Assembly: GCA_937897985.1 (NCBI GenBank)
Contig: CALCBD010000004.1
Location: forward strand, 97,525 to 161,524
DNA length: 64,000 nucleotides
Origin: an uncultured Paludibacter sp.
Lineage (GTDB): Bacteria > Bacteroidota > Bacteroidia > Bacteroidales > Paludibacteraceae
Direction of reading: 5' to 3'
Within the stretch, counting starts at the first letter, position 1; each line of letters begins with the position of its first letter. The notes under the pieces are model-generated. The model saw only the letters and a program-made list of their open reading frames with translations, did not search any database and was not told where the DNA came from. Below are positions 1-10,500 of the stretch, piece after piece. The translations under genes and the position numbers were made by a program.

Positions 1-2
1 AG

Positions 3-977
3 TTCAAAAAGATTCTTGAATTGATTAAATCAACCCGACAACGGGTTCTGAAAACGGTTAATACTGAACTTATTGACTTAAACTGGATTATTGGAAAATT
101 CATTTCAGAGAATTGTACTCAAAACAACTGGGGTGAAAGTACTGTTGAAAAAATGTCAAAGTTTATCATTGAACAGGAACCTGACATTAAAGGCTTTTCT
201 CCTCAAAATCTCTGGAGAATGAAGCAATTTTTCGACACATATTCTAAGGATGAAATTCTCGCACCACTGGTGAGAGAAATCAGTTGGACTAACAATTTGC
301 TTATTTTATCCCGGACAAAAGACCGAAATGAAAAAGAATTTTACATTCGTTTGACGATCAAAGAAAATTATTCAAAAAGAGAACTTGAAAGACAACTTGA
401 AAGTGGATTTTATGAACGTACAATGCTCTCAGGAAATATTATATCGCCGGTATTACAAGAAATTCACCCGAATATAAAACACGTATTTAAAGACAACTAT
501 GTTCTTGAGTTTTTGAATTTACCTCACAAATATTCTGAAAAAGAATTTCAAAAGGCAATCATAACAAATTTGAAAGACTTCATTTTGGAGTTTGGAAAAG
601 ATTTTACATTTCTTGGAGAAGAATTTCCAATTCAGGTTGGAAATGAGGATTACTTTATTGATCTTCTATTCTTTCACCGTGAACTACAATGTCTGGTCGC
701 AATTGAATTAAAAATCGGAGCTTTTAAACCTGAATATCTTGGAAAAATGAATTTTTATCTTGAAACACTCGACAGAAAACTTAAAAAGAATCACGAAAAC
801 CCAAGTGTTGGAATAATTTTGTGTAAAACAAAAGACCAAAATGTGGTTGAGATATCACTAAGCAGAAGCCTTTCACCAACTTTAATTAGTGATTATCAAA
901 CAAAACTTATCGACAAAGATTTACTTAGTAGAAAATTGAAAGAAATCTTTGACAATGAAGACAACAATATCAACTGA
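3..977 (+). CDS. YhcG/DUF1016-family PDDEXK nuclease (5' end outside window)
   Basis: The reading frame is open to the left edge with no stop, and codons before the TTG at 21 continue the family-like sequence (FKKILELIKSTRQR), so the start lies outside the window. The N-terminal part (TVNTELIDLNWIIGKFI) is the helical DUF1016_N domain. The C-terminal part carries the PDDEXK-type signature, with D in DYFIDLLFF and E/K in AIELKIG, at about residues 210-235. Family members are nuclease-like proteins often found in restriction or defence loci and mobile regions. The biological role is unproven. It is the first gene of an accessory stretch that also holds cassette-like repeats and a Fic remnant. 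The family call is firm; any defence role is inference. Confidence 0.85.
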   Translation, partial: FKKILELIKSTRQRVLKTVNTELIDLNWIIGKFISENCTQNNWGESTVEKMSKFIIEQEPDIKGFSPQNLWRMKQFFDTYSKDEILAPLVREISWTNNLLILSRTKDRNEKEFYIRLTIKENYSKRELERQLESGFYERTMLSGNIISPVLQEIHPNIKHVFKDNYVLEFLNLPHKYSEKEFQKAIITNLKDFILEFGKDFTFLGEEFPIQVGNEDYFIDLLFFHRELQCLVAIELKIGAFKPEYLGKMNFYLETLDRKLKKNHENPSVGIILCKTKDQNVVEISLSRSLSPTLISDYQTKLIDKDLLSRKLKEIFDNEDNNIN

Positions 978-1047
978 ACCTAACATACACTTTAGTTATA
1001 AGCTGGCAAACCTGCATTTCGCTCCCGAATTCTATCAGGATTGATCC

Positions 1048-1073
1048 CGCTCCCGGAACTTGCTGTGTATCGG
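1048..1073 (+). repeat. Cassette-like boundary motif, copy 1
   Basis: A 26-base motif beginning CGCTCCCGG and containing TGCTGTGTATCGG lies between the nuclease gene and the PsbP-like gene. It matches the segment at 1836-1861 at 21 of 26 positions in the same orientation. The surrounding 978-1174 has no gene. Similar intergenic motifs can separate small accessory genes in Bacteroidota, but I cannot name this one. Confidence 0.45.
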
Positions 1074-1174
1074 AAATTCCAAATGCCTGTAGTAACAGTC
1101 GTCAGAATTAATTTTAAATATCTGGAAAACAAGTAATAATTTGCATAATATCAACAATTAACACAAAACAAAAC

Positions 1175-1726
1175 ATGAAAAAAATTCATTTTTTAAGTCT
1201 GACATTTTTACTATTTAGTTTAATCTCTTTTGGACAAACAACTCAGAAAAACACATTAAAAGCAACAGAAACCGGTTGGAAAGTTCTTAACGGGGAAAAA
1301 TATTCTATTCAGTATCCGGACAATTGGGAATTAAATAAATCCGGACAAATGGGATCGAGCTTCTTTATTTTCTCAAGACTATCTTCACCAAATGACAAAT
1401 TCAGAGAAAATGTAAACCTGATAGTCCAAAGTTTAAATGGACAGAAAATAAATCTCGACAAGTATGTTGAAATCTCAGAAGAACAAATAAAATCATTAAT
1501 TTCTAACGGGAATCTGATTGAAAGCAAGAGACAGAATATAAATGGACATGAATTCCAAAAAGTAATATATACAGGTGATATGGGAATTTTCAAACTCAAG
1601 GTTGAACAGTATTATTGGGTATTAAACGGACAAGCTTATATTTTGACCTTAACCTGCGAAAAAAATCAATTTGACAATTATAAGTTAACCGGAGAGAAAA
1701 TTTTAAACAGTTTTAGACTAAACTAA
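1175..1726 (+). CDS. Secreted PsbP-like protein of unknown function
   Basis: This 183-residue protein starts with a clear signal peptide (MKKIHFLSLTFLLFSLISFGQ). The mature part has the order W-K-V-L-N-G-E-K-Y-S-I-Q-Y-P-D-N-W, typical of PsbP/DcrB-like small alpha-beta domains, which begin with a YSIxYPxxW strand-turn. The C-terminal half (VEQYYWVLNGQAYILTLTC, then a helix ending in ILNSFRLN) also fits that fold. No catalytic residues are apparent. It stands alone between two copies of a 26-base repeat, suggesting it moves or spreads as a cassette. The role is unknown; export to the periplasm or cell surface is inferred from the signal peptide. Confidence 0.75.
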   Translation: MKKIHFLSLTFLLFSLISFGQTTQKNTLKATETGWKVLNGEKYSIQYPDNWELNKSGQMGSSFFIFSRLSSPNDKFRENVNLIVQSLNGQKINLDKYVEISEEQIKSLISNGNLIESKRQNINGHEFQKVIYTGDMGIFKLKVEQYYWVLNGQAYILTLTCEKNQFDNYKLTGEKILNSFRLN

Positions 1727-1835
1727 AAATCTTCACTAAATACAAGCCTCGCTCATAGGCTGGCTGTTGTGAAGTTTTCCCGTGATAGCTATCGGTTTAG
1801 CTTCCACTTTTACTTTATCGTTCAACGAAAGCGAA

Positions 1836-1861
1836 CGCTCCCGGGACATGCCGTATATGGG
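1836..1861 (+). repeat. Cassette-like boundary motif, copy 2
   Basis: The second copy of the motif at 1048-1073 (CGCTCCCGG, then ATGCCGTATATGGG), 110 bases after the PsbP-like gene. Together the two copies bracket that gene as a unit of about 790 bases. The differences between the copies are five scattered substitutions. Confidence 0.45.
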
Positions 1862-1984
1862 TAACACCTGTGACCAAAGACCTGTTCGCTATTTGTAATT
1901 TAAAAAAATGAATGCTGCAATGCCATCTCAATAAAATTGTTTATCTCTGATACTATCAAATGATACTATCACAAAGAAAAGGTT

Positions 1985-2202
1985 ATGAAACCACCGTATG
2001 AAATAGCGTTTTATATTTTACACTAACATCTTCTGTATCAGAAAACATCAGTGTAATTAAATCAGCAAAACTAATTAAAACACCTATTGAATTACGAAAT
2101 GCCATTGAATTGTATTCGAAACTTGATGAATTCGATGCATTTGATATTGATTCAATGAGTCGTAATATTCACCACAGAGACCAAAGAGCACAGAGTTTTT
2201 AA
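1985..2202 (+). pseudogene. Remnant of a Fic-family gene
   Basis: From the ATG at 1985 the frame reads MKPPYEIAFYIL and stops at once. In the next frame the sequence continues as LTSSVSENISVIKSAKLIK, then TPIELRNAIELYSKLDEF and DAFDID, ending at about 2160. MKPPYEI, the (I)TSSVSENI helix and the AI-Y-LDEFDAFDI segment are recognisable pieces of the region before the Fic fold in Bacteroidota Fic/DOC proteins. The two parts lie closer together than in an intact protein, so there is at least one frameshift and one internal deletion. The HxFx(D/E)GNGR core is absent. From about 2170 the sequence becomes simple intergenic sequence. The Fic assignment rests on short matches. Confidence 0.55.
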
Positions 2203-2417
2203 GTACTAATATTCAAGCATTTTCATTGCTTTCTCCGAATCTCTGTAGTTGTAAAAATTTAGCACGGATACACAAAGTGTACAGAGTTTTTTTTATCTGT
2301 GTTCTCTAAGTTTCAATGTGTTTTAGATTCAACATCCCCCTACCCAACGAAGGGTGAAGTTTTGCTCAGTTTTAGTGTTCCCGGTGTAATTATGAATTGT
2401 GAATTATGAATTTAAAA
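2203..2417. other. Gene-free stretch with low-complexity repeats
   Basis: No coding frame is supported here. It contains CACAGAG-rich and TCTCTGTAG-rich phrases common between genes in this phylum, and a short direct repeat of ATTATGAATT/GTGAATT type at about 2395-2415, just past the stop of the DsbD-like gene. Confidence 0.5.
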
Positions 2418-4397
2418 CTATTGATTCATTCTTTTTTTCCCCTCTTCGAGCCATTTAATAAATTTCTCAGGACTTTCGTCAAAACCATAGGATTTATTGA
2501 GTGGTAAACCTGAATTGTCGAGGATAACATAGAATGGCTGAGCATTCGATCCGAATTTTACCCGTTGCAGATAACTCCATTTATCGCCAATGGTATTTAT
2601 TTTTCTTGTTCGTCCGTTTTCGGTAACCTCATATGGTTTTGTCAATGCAGTTTTATCATCCACAAATACGGAAATAAGCACGAATTCCTTTTCAAGCAGG
2701 TTTTTCACTCCGGGGTCAGTCCACACTGCAGCTTCCATTTTACGGCAGTTTACACAACCAAAGCCGGTAAAATCAACCACCACCGGTAATCCTTTTTGAG
2801 CAGCATAAGCCATACCAAGATCATAATCGGTAAATGCCGGATGAACTTCAGAATCGTAAAGATTAAAATCCTGTGTATACAGTGGAGGCGAAAACGCGCT
2901 TACAGCTTTCAATGGAGCTCCCCAGAGTCCGGGGATCAGATATACAGCAAAAGCGAGTGAAACAATGGCCATAAAAGTACCCAAAACCGAACTGTGTTTC
3001 GATTCGCTGTCGTGAGGAAAACGGATTTTACCCAGCAAATAAAATCCTAACAAAGCAAATATCACTATCCATAACGAAAGGAATACTTCGCGGTCGAGAA
3101 TTCGCCAGCCGTAAGCCAGATCAGCTACCGAGAGGAATTTCAGCGCTAATGCCAGTTCAAGAAAAGCCAATACTACTTTAACGGTATTCAACCAGCCTCC
3201 CGAACGCGGCAACGACTTGAGCATTGACGGGAAAATAGCAAAGAACGTGAATGGAATTGCCAGTGCAAGGGCAAATCCAAACATTCCTACCGCCGGAGCA
3301 AGAAGCGAACCAGTGGATGACACCTGCACAAGTAAAGTCCCGATGATAGGCCCGGTACATGAAAATGAGACAAGTACTAATGTAAATGCCATAAAAAGTA
3401 TGCTGATAAAACCTGCGGTTGAATCGGCTTTTGCATCAAGTTTTGTCGACCACGAAGCAGGTAAGGTAATTTCGAAGGCTCCGAAAAATGAAACTGCAAA
3501 AACCACCAGTAACGCAAAGAAAATCAGGTTAAATACTGCATTGGTGGACATGCTGTTCAGTGCACTTGCACCGAAAATAATGGTAATCAGAATTCCGAGT
3601 GTTAAATAGATAAACACAATGGCAAGTCCGTACAGAAAAGCATCACGACGGCCACGGCTTTTATTTTCCGAGCGTTTAAGAAAAAAACTTACAGTCATAG
3701 GAATGATAGGCCATACGCAGGGCGTAAAAAGGGCCAGAAACCCTCCTGCAAGTCCGGCAAGAAAAATAAGCCAAAGCACCATTTCTCCCTTATTATCCTT
3801 CGAATCACCAAATGCCCGGAGTTGCTCAATAACAGGAGTCCAGTAATCTGCCGTGCCCGGAGTTATATTCGTTTCAGTCCGGAGAGGTTTAACATTTAAA
3901 GAATCAGCCACGACGACGGTAGTAGAGTTATTTTCGGCAGTAACTGACTTCGATCCTAAATCAAAATTTTCCTGAGCAGGAGGTGTACAGGTTTCGTCGT
4001 TACAGCTCATGTATTCCACATAACCTTTTATCCTGACTTTGGCTGCATCCTTAAAACTGATTTTCTGAACAAAGACAGCTTCATCGGCATACCAGGTCAA
4101 TTTCATATCGAAATTGGGATCATAAATTTCCCTGATTTTTGAAATACCCTGTACTTTTCCTTCTGCTTTTGCATTTTTAAAACTTTCAAAAACAAAAGTT
4201 GTTGGTCTTGGACCATCTTTCGGGATATTCATGCCATAAAGATGCCATCCTTCGTCAATGGTGGCCCTGAATATAATGTCGGCAGTAGTTTTACCCGTCA
4301 TTTTCAGTTCAATGTTCCATTTTACAGGTTCAAGGATTTCGGCAAACGTACTGAATGCTACCAACAATGTGAAAATCAAAAAATATAATCTTTTCAT
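2418..4397 (-). CDS. DsbD-family thiol:disulfide interchange protein
   Basis: This inner-membrane protein passes reducing power from cytoplasmic thioredoxin to the periplasm. The start at 4397 is chosen because it begins a good signal peptide (MKRLYFLIFTLLVAFSTFA); the longer frame from 4448 adds 17 residues that look like untranslated leader. The order is an N-terminal periplasmic immunoglobulin-like domain with a Cys pair (CNDETC), then a central domain of about eight membrane segments holding the two redox cysteines (TPCVWPIIP and SCTGPIIG). A C-terminal thioredoxin-like domain follows, with the CVNC motif near residue 545. About 660 residues is usual for the family in Bacteroidota. It lies 145 bases downstream of sprA. 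An imperfect palindrome, ATGAATA-CT-TATTCAT, at 4471-4486 sits in the gap and may be regulatory. Confidence 0.93.
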   Translation of the reverse strand: MKRLYFLIFTLLVAFSTFAEILEPVKWNIELKMTGKTTADIIFRATIDEGWHLYGMNIPKDGPRPTTFVFESFKNAKAEGKVQGISKIREIYDPNFDMKLTWYADEAVFVQKISFKDAAKVRIKGYVEYMSCNDETCTPPAQENFDLGSKSVTAENNSTTVVVADSLNVKPLRTETNITPGTADYWTPVIEQLRAFGDSKDNKGEMVLWLIFLAGLAGGFLALFTPCVWPIIPMTVSFFLKRSENKSRGRRDAFLYGLAIVFIYLTLGILITIIFGASALNSMSTNAVFNLIFFALLVVFAVSFFGAFEITLPASWSTKLDAKADSTAGFISILFMAFTLVLVSFSCTGPIIGTLLVQVSSTGSLLAPAVGMFGFALALAIPFTFFAIFPSMLKSLPRSGGWLNTVKVVLAFLELALALKFLSVADLAYGWRILDREVFLSLWIVIFALLGFYLLGKIRFPHDSESKHSSVLGTFMAIVSLAFAVYLIPGLWGAPLKAVSAFSPPLYTQDFNLYDSEVHPAFTDYDLGMAYAAQKGLPVVVDFTGFGCVNCRKMEAAVWTDPGVKNLLEKEFVLISVFVDDKTALTKPYEVTENGRTRKINTIGDKWSYLQRVKFGSNAQPFYVILDNSGLPLNKSYGFDESPEKFIKWLEEGKKRMNQ

Positions 4398-4541
4398 TTT
4401 TAATACTTTATATTGTAAAACAACTTTATGATTGAAATTGTTTCGCAAAATTAATCATCGGCATGAATATATGAATACTTATTCATGTGTATTTGTAATT
4501 ATTAACAGCTTTTAGAAAACACATTTTCTAAAGAGATGAGA

Positions 4542-7500
4542 TTACCTGGTCAGCATAAATTTAAAACTTAACCCGAAATTAGTTGATGAAACAGGAAAAG
4601 TTGTAGAAATAAGCGGTGTAGTCATCTGTCGATCGAAGAACATTTGAATGTTAACCTTCGAACTGAAAACATAATCGGCAATGATTTTAAGTGAGAATAA
4701 TTTATTTCCATTTGAAGCCTGAGTCAAGTTTTCATCTATTTTTCTTAATAAAGTTTTAATGTCTTTATAAGAAATATCCGCGTTCAGTTTGAGGTCATTT
4801 TTCACCCTTGACTGCTGGTTGTTTTTCAGCCGCAGAATGACGTCAAAATCTTTGACAAGGTAACCAACTCCCAGGGTAAATTCATCAGCAGTAGATTCAA
4901 TCAACTGTGTACTTGACAAATTAAGTGATAAAGTTCTTTGTTTACCATATTTCAGAGTCGTAGTCATGCTGTTTTTTAACACTGCATTGATACCAATCAG
5001 CGGACTGAACTGTTCGACCATCGAAACCGATGAAATGTCATAAGGTGATGATGGAATCGGATTATCAGACTGAACATCCCTGACATAACCAAGTGCATTA
5101 TTGGTTTCGTCCATAGCAACCCATGTGGAATAAGATGTATAATTTCCAATGCTGTATCTACAGGTATAGGCATGAGTCAGACTTATGGATTTAAAATTAT
5201 CTTTCACCCACTGAATACGTGACAATCCGTCATAATTCAGGCGCCAGTTGGGCAAAATACTTAAAATTGAAAGGAACGGATTTGTATCGACAGTATTGAC
5301 ATCTCTGCCTGTATATGCTGCCAGAAAAGCCGGAATAAGCACATCGGTTGAATTCGGACCATAGGCACCAAGAGCCGGGTTAAATTTACCCAAATCGGTT
5401 CCTTTCAGGAATCCGGTTGTAGGATATTGAGTGTCCCGATACCTGTTATTTAATCTGTCGGCAATGATCTGACGGTTGGCAATGAACTTATCGAACACTT
5501 CCGAAGCATAGTTTTTATCGGCAGAACCTGTTTTTTTGAATGCTGTACCGATTGCTATCTGTGTAATATTATAACTTCCGTTGAAAGTTCGGGGCATACC
5601 ATCGAACATATATTGAATGGTGGTATTATCAGCAGTATACCGTTTGGCTTCCAGATCAATTTTAAAACCCGGAATAGGTTCGAGGCTTGCTTTGATTTCC
5701 ATATCGGAAGTGAAAGCCGTTTGAGCCGGATTGACAATCGAATCGCTCATGTAAAGCCAGTCATTATTTTTTGCATTCTGAATGGTATTATCATCAAAGA
5801 AACCGAAAGTATAAGCATATCCCGGGGCTTTTATACCATGAATATCTGTAGTTTGTCCAAGGAATCCGGCTTCCGGTTTAAATCCGGGCAATACCATACT
5901 GTTCGATTGACGATATGTAACAGAGGCCCTGCGAATCATCATCAGGAATCTGGCAGTAAAATCAGCAAAATCTTTTCCAGCGCTCTGCATATTCGGGTCG
6001 AGTGTTACGATGCTTACCGAAACACTGTCGGCATCAATTTTAGGTGATAAATCAATGCTTGTCGGGCCTGTGGTTTTGTAACTCACCGAAATAGGTTTGC
6101 CATTTTTATCGAGCAGGGCAAGTGAAATTTTCTCGCTTCCGAGGCGGTGATTAACCGTGAATTTTTTATCTTTTTCAAGTTTTATAATCTGCTTAAAATT
6201 CTTTGCCTGAAATTTTTGAGGATTAGCATTTTGCATACTGAATTTTCGATTAACTTCTTTCAGGTACTTCGATTTATTATAAAAACTTTCAAAATTCAGT
6301 TGTCCGTCGGCCGACCATGCTCCCATTGTCGTGGCAACATTACCTACATTGGTCGAACCCGCAAGTTTAGCCGAGCGGTTCCAGCTATAGGTGGAATTGT
6401 AGGATGCGTTGGCAGTTATCCAGTCGAGCAAAGGTATTTTATTGACGGGCAATGTCCACGAAGCAGAAAAAACCTGTTGATAAGTATACGGACTACCCAG
6501 TTTTCTGATTTTTGACCATACTGAATCCCGCCATTGTTCATAATATTGTTTACCAATTTCGGGAGTAAAGTAAGGTTCTTCAATGTTGGCATTCATTGCC
6601 GTTTGAAGACTGAATCGTATGGCTTTTGATAAATCGTATTTGATATCAAAATTACGGTTCCACATAAAATCCTTACTGAAATTCAGATCGAAACCGTTAG
6701 TGGGATCTACCTGAGTCAGTTCACGCAACTTCACCTGCGAGAATCGGCGGTTCATATCTGTATTGAAACTTACAGATGAAGGTAAATAATTGAAATTGAA
6801 ATCGGAAAACAATTTATATGCAGGTTTTTTCAGTGCCTTTACGTTTTTAAAGGGTTCGACAGGTTGCGAATTAAATGCAAAATTATAATTCACTGCAGCC
6901 CGCTCCTGTTTTTCGAGATTTCTTTCGACCTCCGGACTTGTCTGATTACGTTCGCTATAGGAGTAGGTGAAAGTAACGTTGGCCGGATCGTAGAATTGAG
7001 GCTTTTTGCTGCGGATATTTACCTTCGCCGAAGAAATATTAAAGCTTTTCGACGAACTTACAGTTTGCGAAACCATTACCAATGTATCTCTTTGTTGTTT
7101 ATTCTGTATATTCGAAAGTGCATCCGACAACAATACATCTTCGTCTAAAGGATTATATTTCGGAGTAACTGTTTCGTTGGTGTACGAAAAATAGGCCGGC
7201 AACATAATTTTAGCCTTTTCGGGCAGAAAACGTCCCAATTCCATATTGGTGGAAAAATTCATTTGGTAGAGATCGTCTTTCCGGCGGTCCATCACGTTAC
7301 TTTCGATGCTTCCGTAACCTGCTGTTTCTACACGTCCCGAAAGGTTGACGGCACCAATATCCGATAATCCGAGAGCCATATTACCCATAGCAGCCCAACC
7401 ACCACCTTCGTCGAATTCTGACATACGAAGTTCGTTAACCCAGATTTCTCCCGATTTTATTTCAGAACCAACATTTCTGATACCAATCATTATATTTTCG

Positions 7501-10500
7501 ACATCCGATATGGATGGATTCCCTACCACACGGATTTTATTTTTACCCTTGTCGTAAAAAGGAATCAGGTCTGAAATGTACGATCCATCCTGTTTCGATT
7601 TATTACGCATAAGTTTTGCTTCGGTCAGTACCGAGAACGGGAAATCGAACATATTTTCGGTGGGCCACACAGTTTGACGTTCGGAGTCCGACTCGCCGGA
7701 ATATTTTCCTGCCGGAGTAAGTTTCAACGGGATTTCATATTCGTAATAATTGTTGGTCATATCCGAACCCAGGCGGATAAAGCAGGACAATTCGTAATCA
7801 TTTAAACTACGTGTATCATCCGGTAATTTTTCGGCATGAACAAACATTTGCAGTCGTTTATACTGACGCATATCGAACGAAGTGTTTTTGTACACACCCC
7901 TTGCGTCTTCAGGAGCAAGCTGAGTAACTTTCATAACCATCGATTGCTCATTAAGTTGAAGTATCTGAGTCTGACCGGGGTCAACTTCACGGGTAATTCC
8001 CGGAGGTAACACATAGTTTACAGGAGATTTCTCCGAATTTTCCTCAATATTTACAGCCTGAACATCTAACTGACCATCAGATGTCGGTAATTTTCCGACC
8101 GGAAATAAATTCTTGGTATACGAACGCCATTCACCACGGACCAAATCGAGAGAGGCAAAACGCAGGTGAGTTTCTTTTTCAAAACCGGTCATAAACAAAC
8201 GGATAAACCGGATAGATTTAAAATTACGGATATTGCCAATCTTGTCATTAAACTCCCTGACCGGAATTTTGAACTGATACCAGGTAACCGGTTCGGAATT
8301 TCCGTTGGCAAGGTTTACAGTAGAAGTATAACTATCGGTGATATGATTCATGCCAATCTGCATCGAATCGCGTTTGATAGCAACTTTATACTGGAAATAT
8401 TTTTCATATTCATTAAGCGTATTATCACCGTTGATATCTTCAATATCGGGAAGTGAAGTTGCCGAAGTAGCATAATCTTCAGTTGTATTGTCGGCGTCGG
8501 GCGAGTTTCCTTCAGTACCGTTGTAATGCTTGTACCGGGTAATGATATCTGCATTTTCAGCGTCATATTCGCTCGATTTGTAGAATCTGTAATTATCACC
8601 TGATGGGTCGTTGAGAGCAGAAAACTTATCATTTTCCATTCGTTGGCGCGCTTCGGGAGTAAGCTTCGACTTAATTTGCCCGACATAATCGCTATATGTC
8701 GGAAATTTTAACTCATCTTCGGTCGACAGACCATCCAGACCAACATCCTGTGCAAGACGTGAGCCGGGAGTATTATCAAAAGCCGTTACAGTCGACTGGG
8801 ATTTAGGCACACGTCCCCAGATGGTCGACTCGGTTTTGGTTTCGTCTTTATCAACGGGCATTCCGTTTTCGAAGAATTTTTTACCATCTTTCAAAATATC
8901 CTCACTGATATCGCCGAGATTAAGGTACAATTCACCACCTTTGTCGGTTCCGTTTTTATCATATATAAACGGATCCATCATCCAGAATTCGATGTATTCA
9001 ATATTGGAAGTTTCAAAATCGGTAGCGTCTAATTTCCGCATAATTCCACCCCATCGTTTTTTCGGATTCGTGAGATAACCATTGGCATCCATTCCGTCGA
9101 CATCAAGATTATAAGGACCCCGTTCGGTTGGGAAAAACGACAGGTTTAAAACCGTCAGAATTGAGGGGTTATACGACAAATAGCTTTTGTTTGGAAAAAC
9201 TTCTTTAATCAACACATCGCGGGTATAATGATTGGACTGTGATTCGGTATTATTACGAAGATTTACGGGAGTTGTACGTCCCGGATTTTTCGAATTAAGT
9301 ATCTGATCTACATAATACCATGCAAAAAGTGCCCTGTTTTTTCCATATTCAATTGTCGAAAGAGCAGCTTCGGGGAACGAAGGCTCATCAGGTCCCGGAT
9401 TCGGATTGTATGGAGTTGATGCCAGATACCAGTTGGCCGGATAATGGAGGTCGATTGAGGTTTTGGTCGACTCAAAATCGTCGATATAGGCTAAACCCTG
9501 AGAGCCCACGACGTTGGAATGTCCCGGAATAAGCTGAGCAAACTCAGCATTTATCGCAAATGTTGAAGGCTTGGTAGCATTCACAAATGGCAGTTTGTCG
9601 AGCATATTGGTAAGCCATTGCGATTGTCCCCTCCACGAAGTATTTAATCCCCAGATGGTATTTGAGATGGGTTCATTTCCTGAATTTACTTTTTTAGTAA
9701 GCGGAATCTCGGATAAATGCATGATGGTTCCACCCAGACTGAAATCCTTATTGAACTGATATTCCAAATGAGAACCTACAAGTGATTTGCGCTGCATGTT
9801 GAACATGGACTGATTCTCGAGTTTCACATCGATATTGGTCCCCGATTCCAGAATTGACTGATTAAGAATGGAAACGGAACCCATATTATAATCGACCGTA
9901 TAATCAACATTTTCAACAAGTGTAGCTCCACCGGCAGTTACGGTAACCGATCCGCGCGGTACATTCATCGCATTCAGCCTGATTTCGGAACCGCTCGATG
10001 ATTTATATTCGCCCACCAGTTTAAATTTGTTTTTTTCGCTCAATTCCTGAGCCACCACAAGGGTAGAATCATATAATTCCTGGAATATATATTTTTTGGC
10101 AATGTTATCATCCCCGATTACTTTTTTCAAATGTGACCCGAAAGGTTCGAGTACAGGAAAGAATATTCTGCCTGATGATGATAAAACTGTGACTCCTTCA
10201 ATATAATCAAATTTCCCATCAGGATTTGGATTGTTTTTTACATCGAGTTTATCAAGATTCATTACTTTTAACAAAGTCTGATTCTTAATTTTGCCTTCGG
10301 ACAAATACTGCATATCGGTTCCCACCGAATCGTTACGGTACACGATATTCAAAACGAATTTGTCGCTCTGTACCTGATATGCTCCGAGCGAATATACGTT
10401 TTTCATCATCAAATCCCATAAAGCGAGTTGTGGTGACTGAGCAGTGCTTTTCAATAACTTAACAAACAAAGCATCAGGAGCACTTACAGCATCGGTCGAG

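Noticed and set aside
977..1110. Integron attC site
   Set aside because: CCTAAC and GTTATAAG phrases occur, but the paired outer core sites in the proper order are not present and no integrase is seen.
3178..3846. Plus- and minus-strand frames of 60-130 codons over the DsbD gene
   Set aside because: They overlap the membrane domain of a well-supported gene and have no family features; shadow frames.
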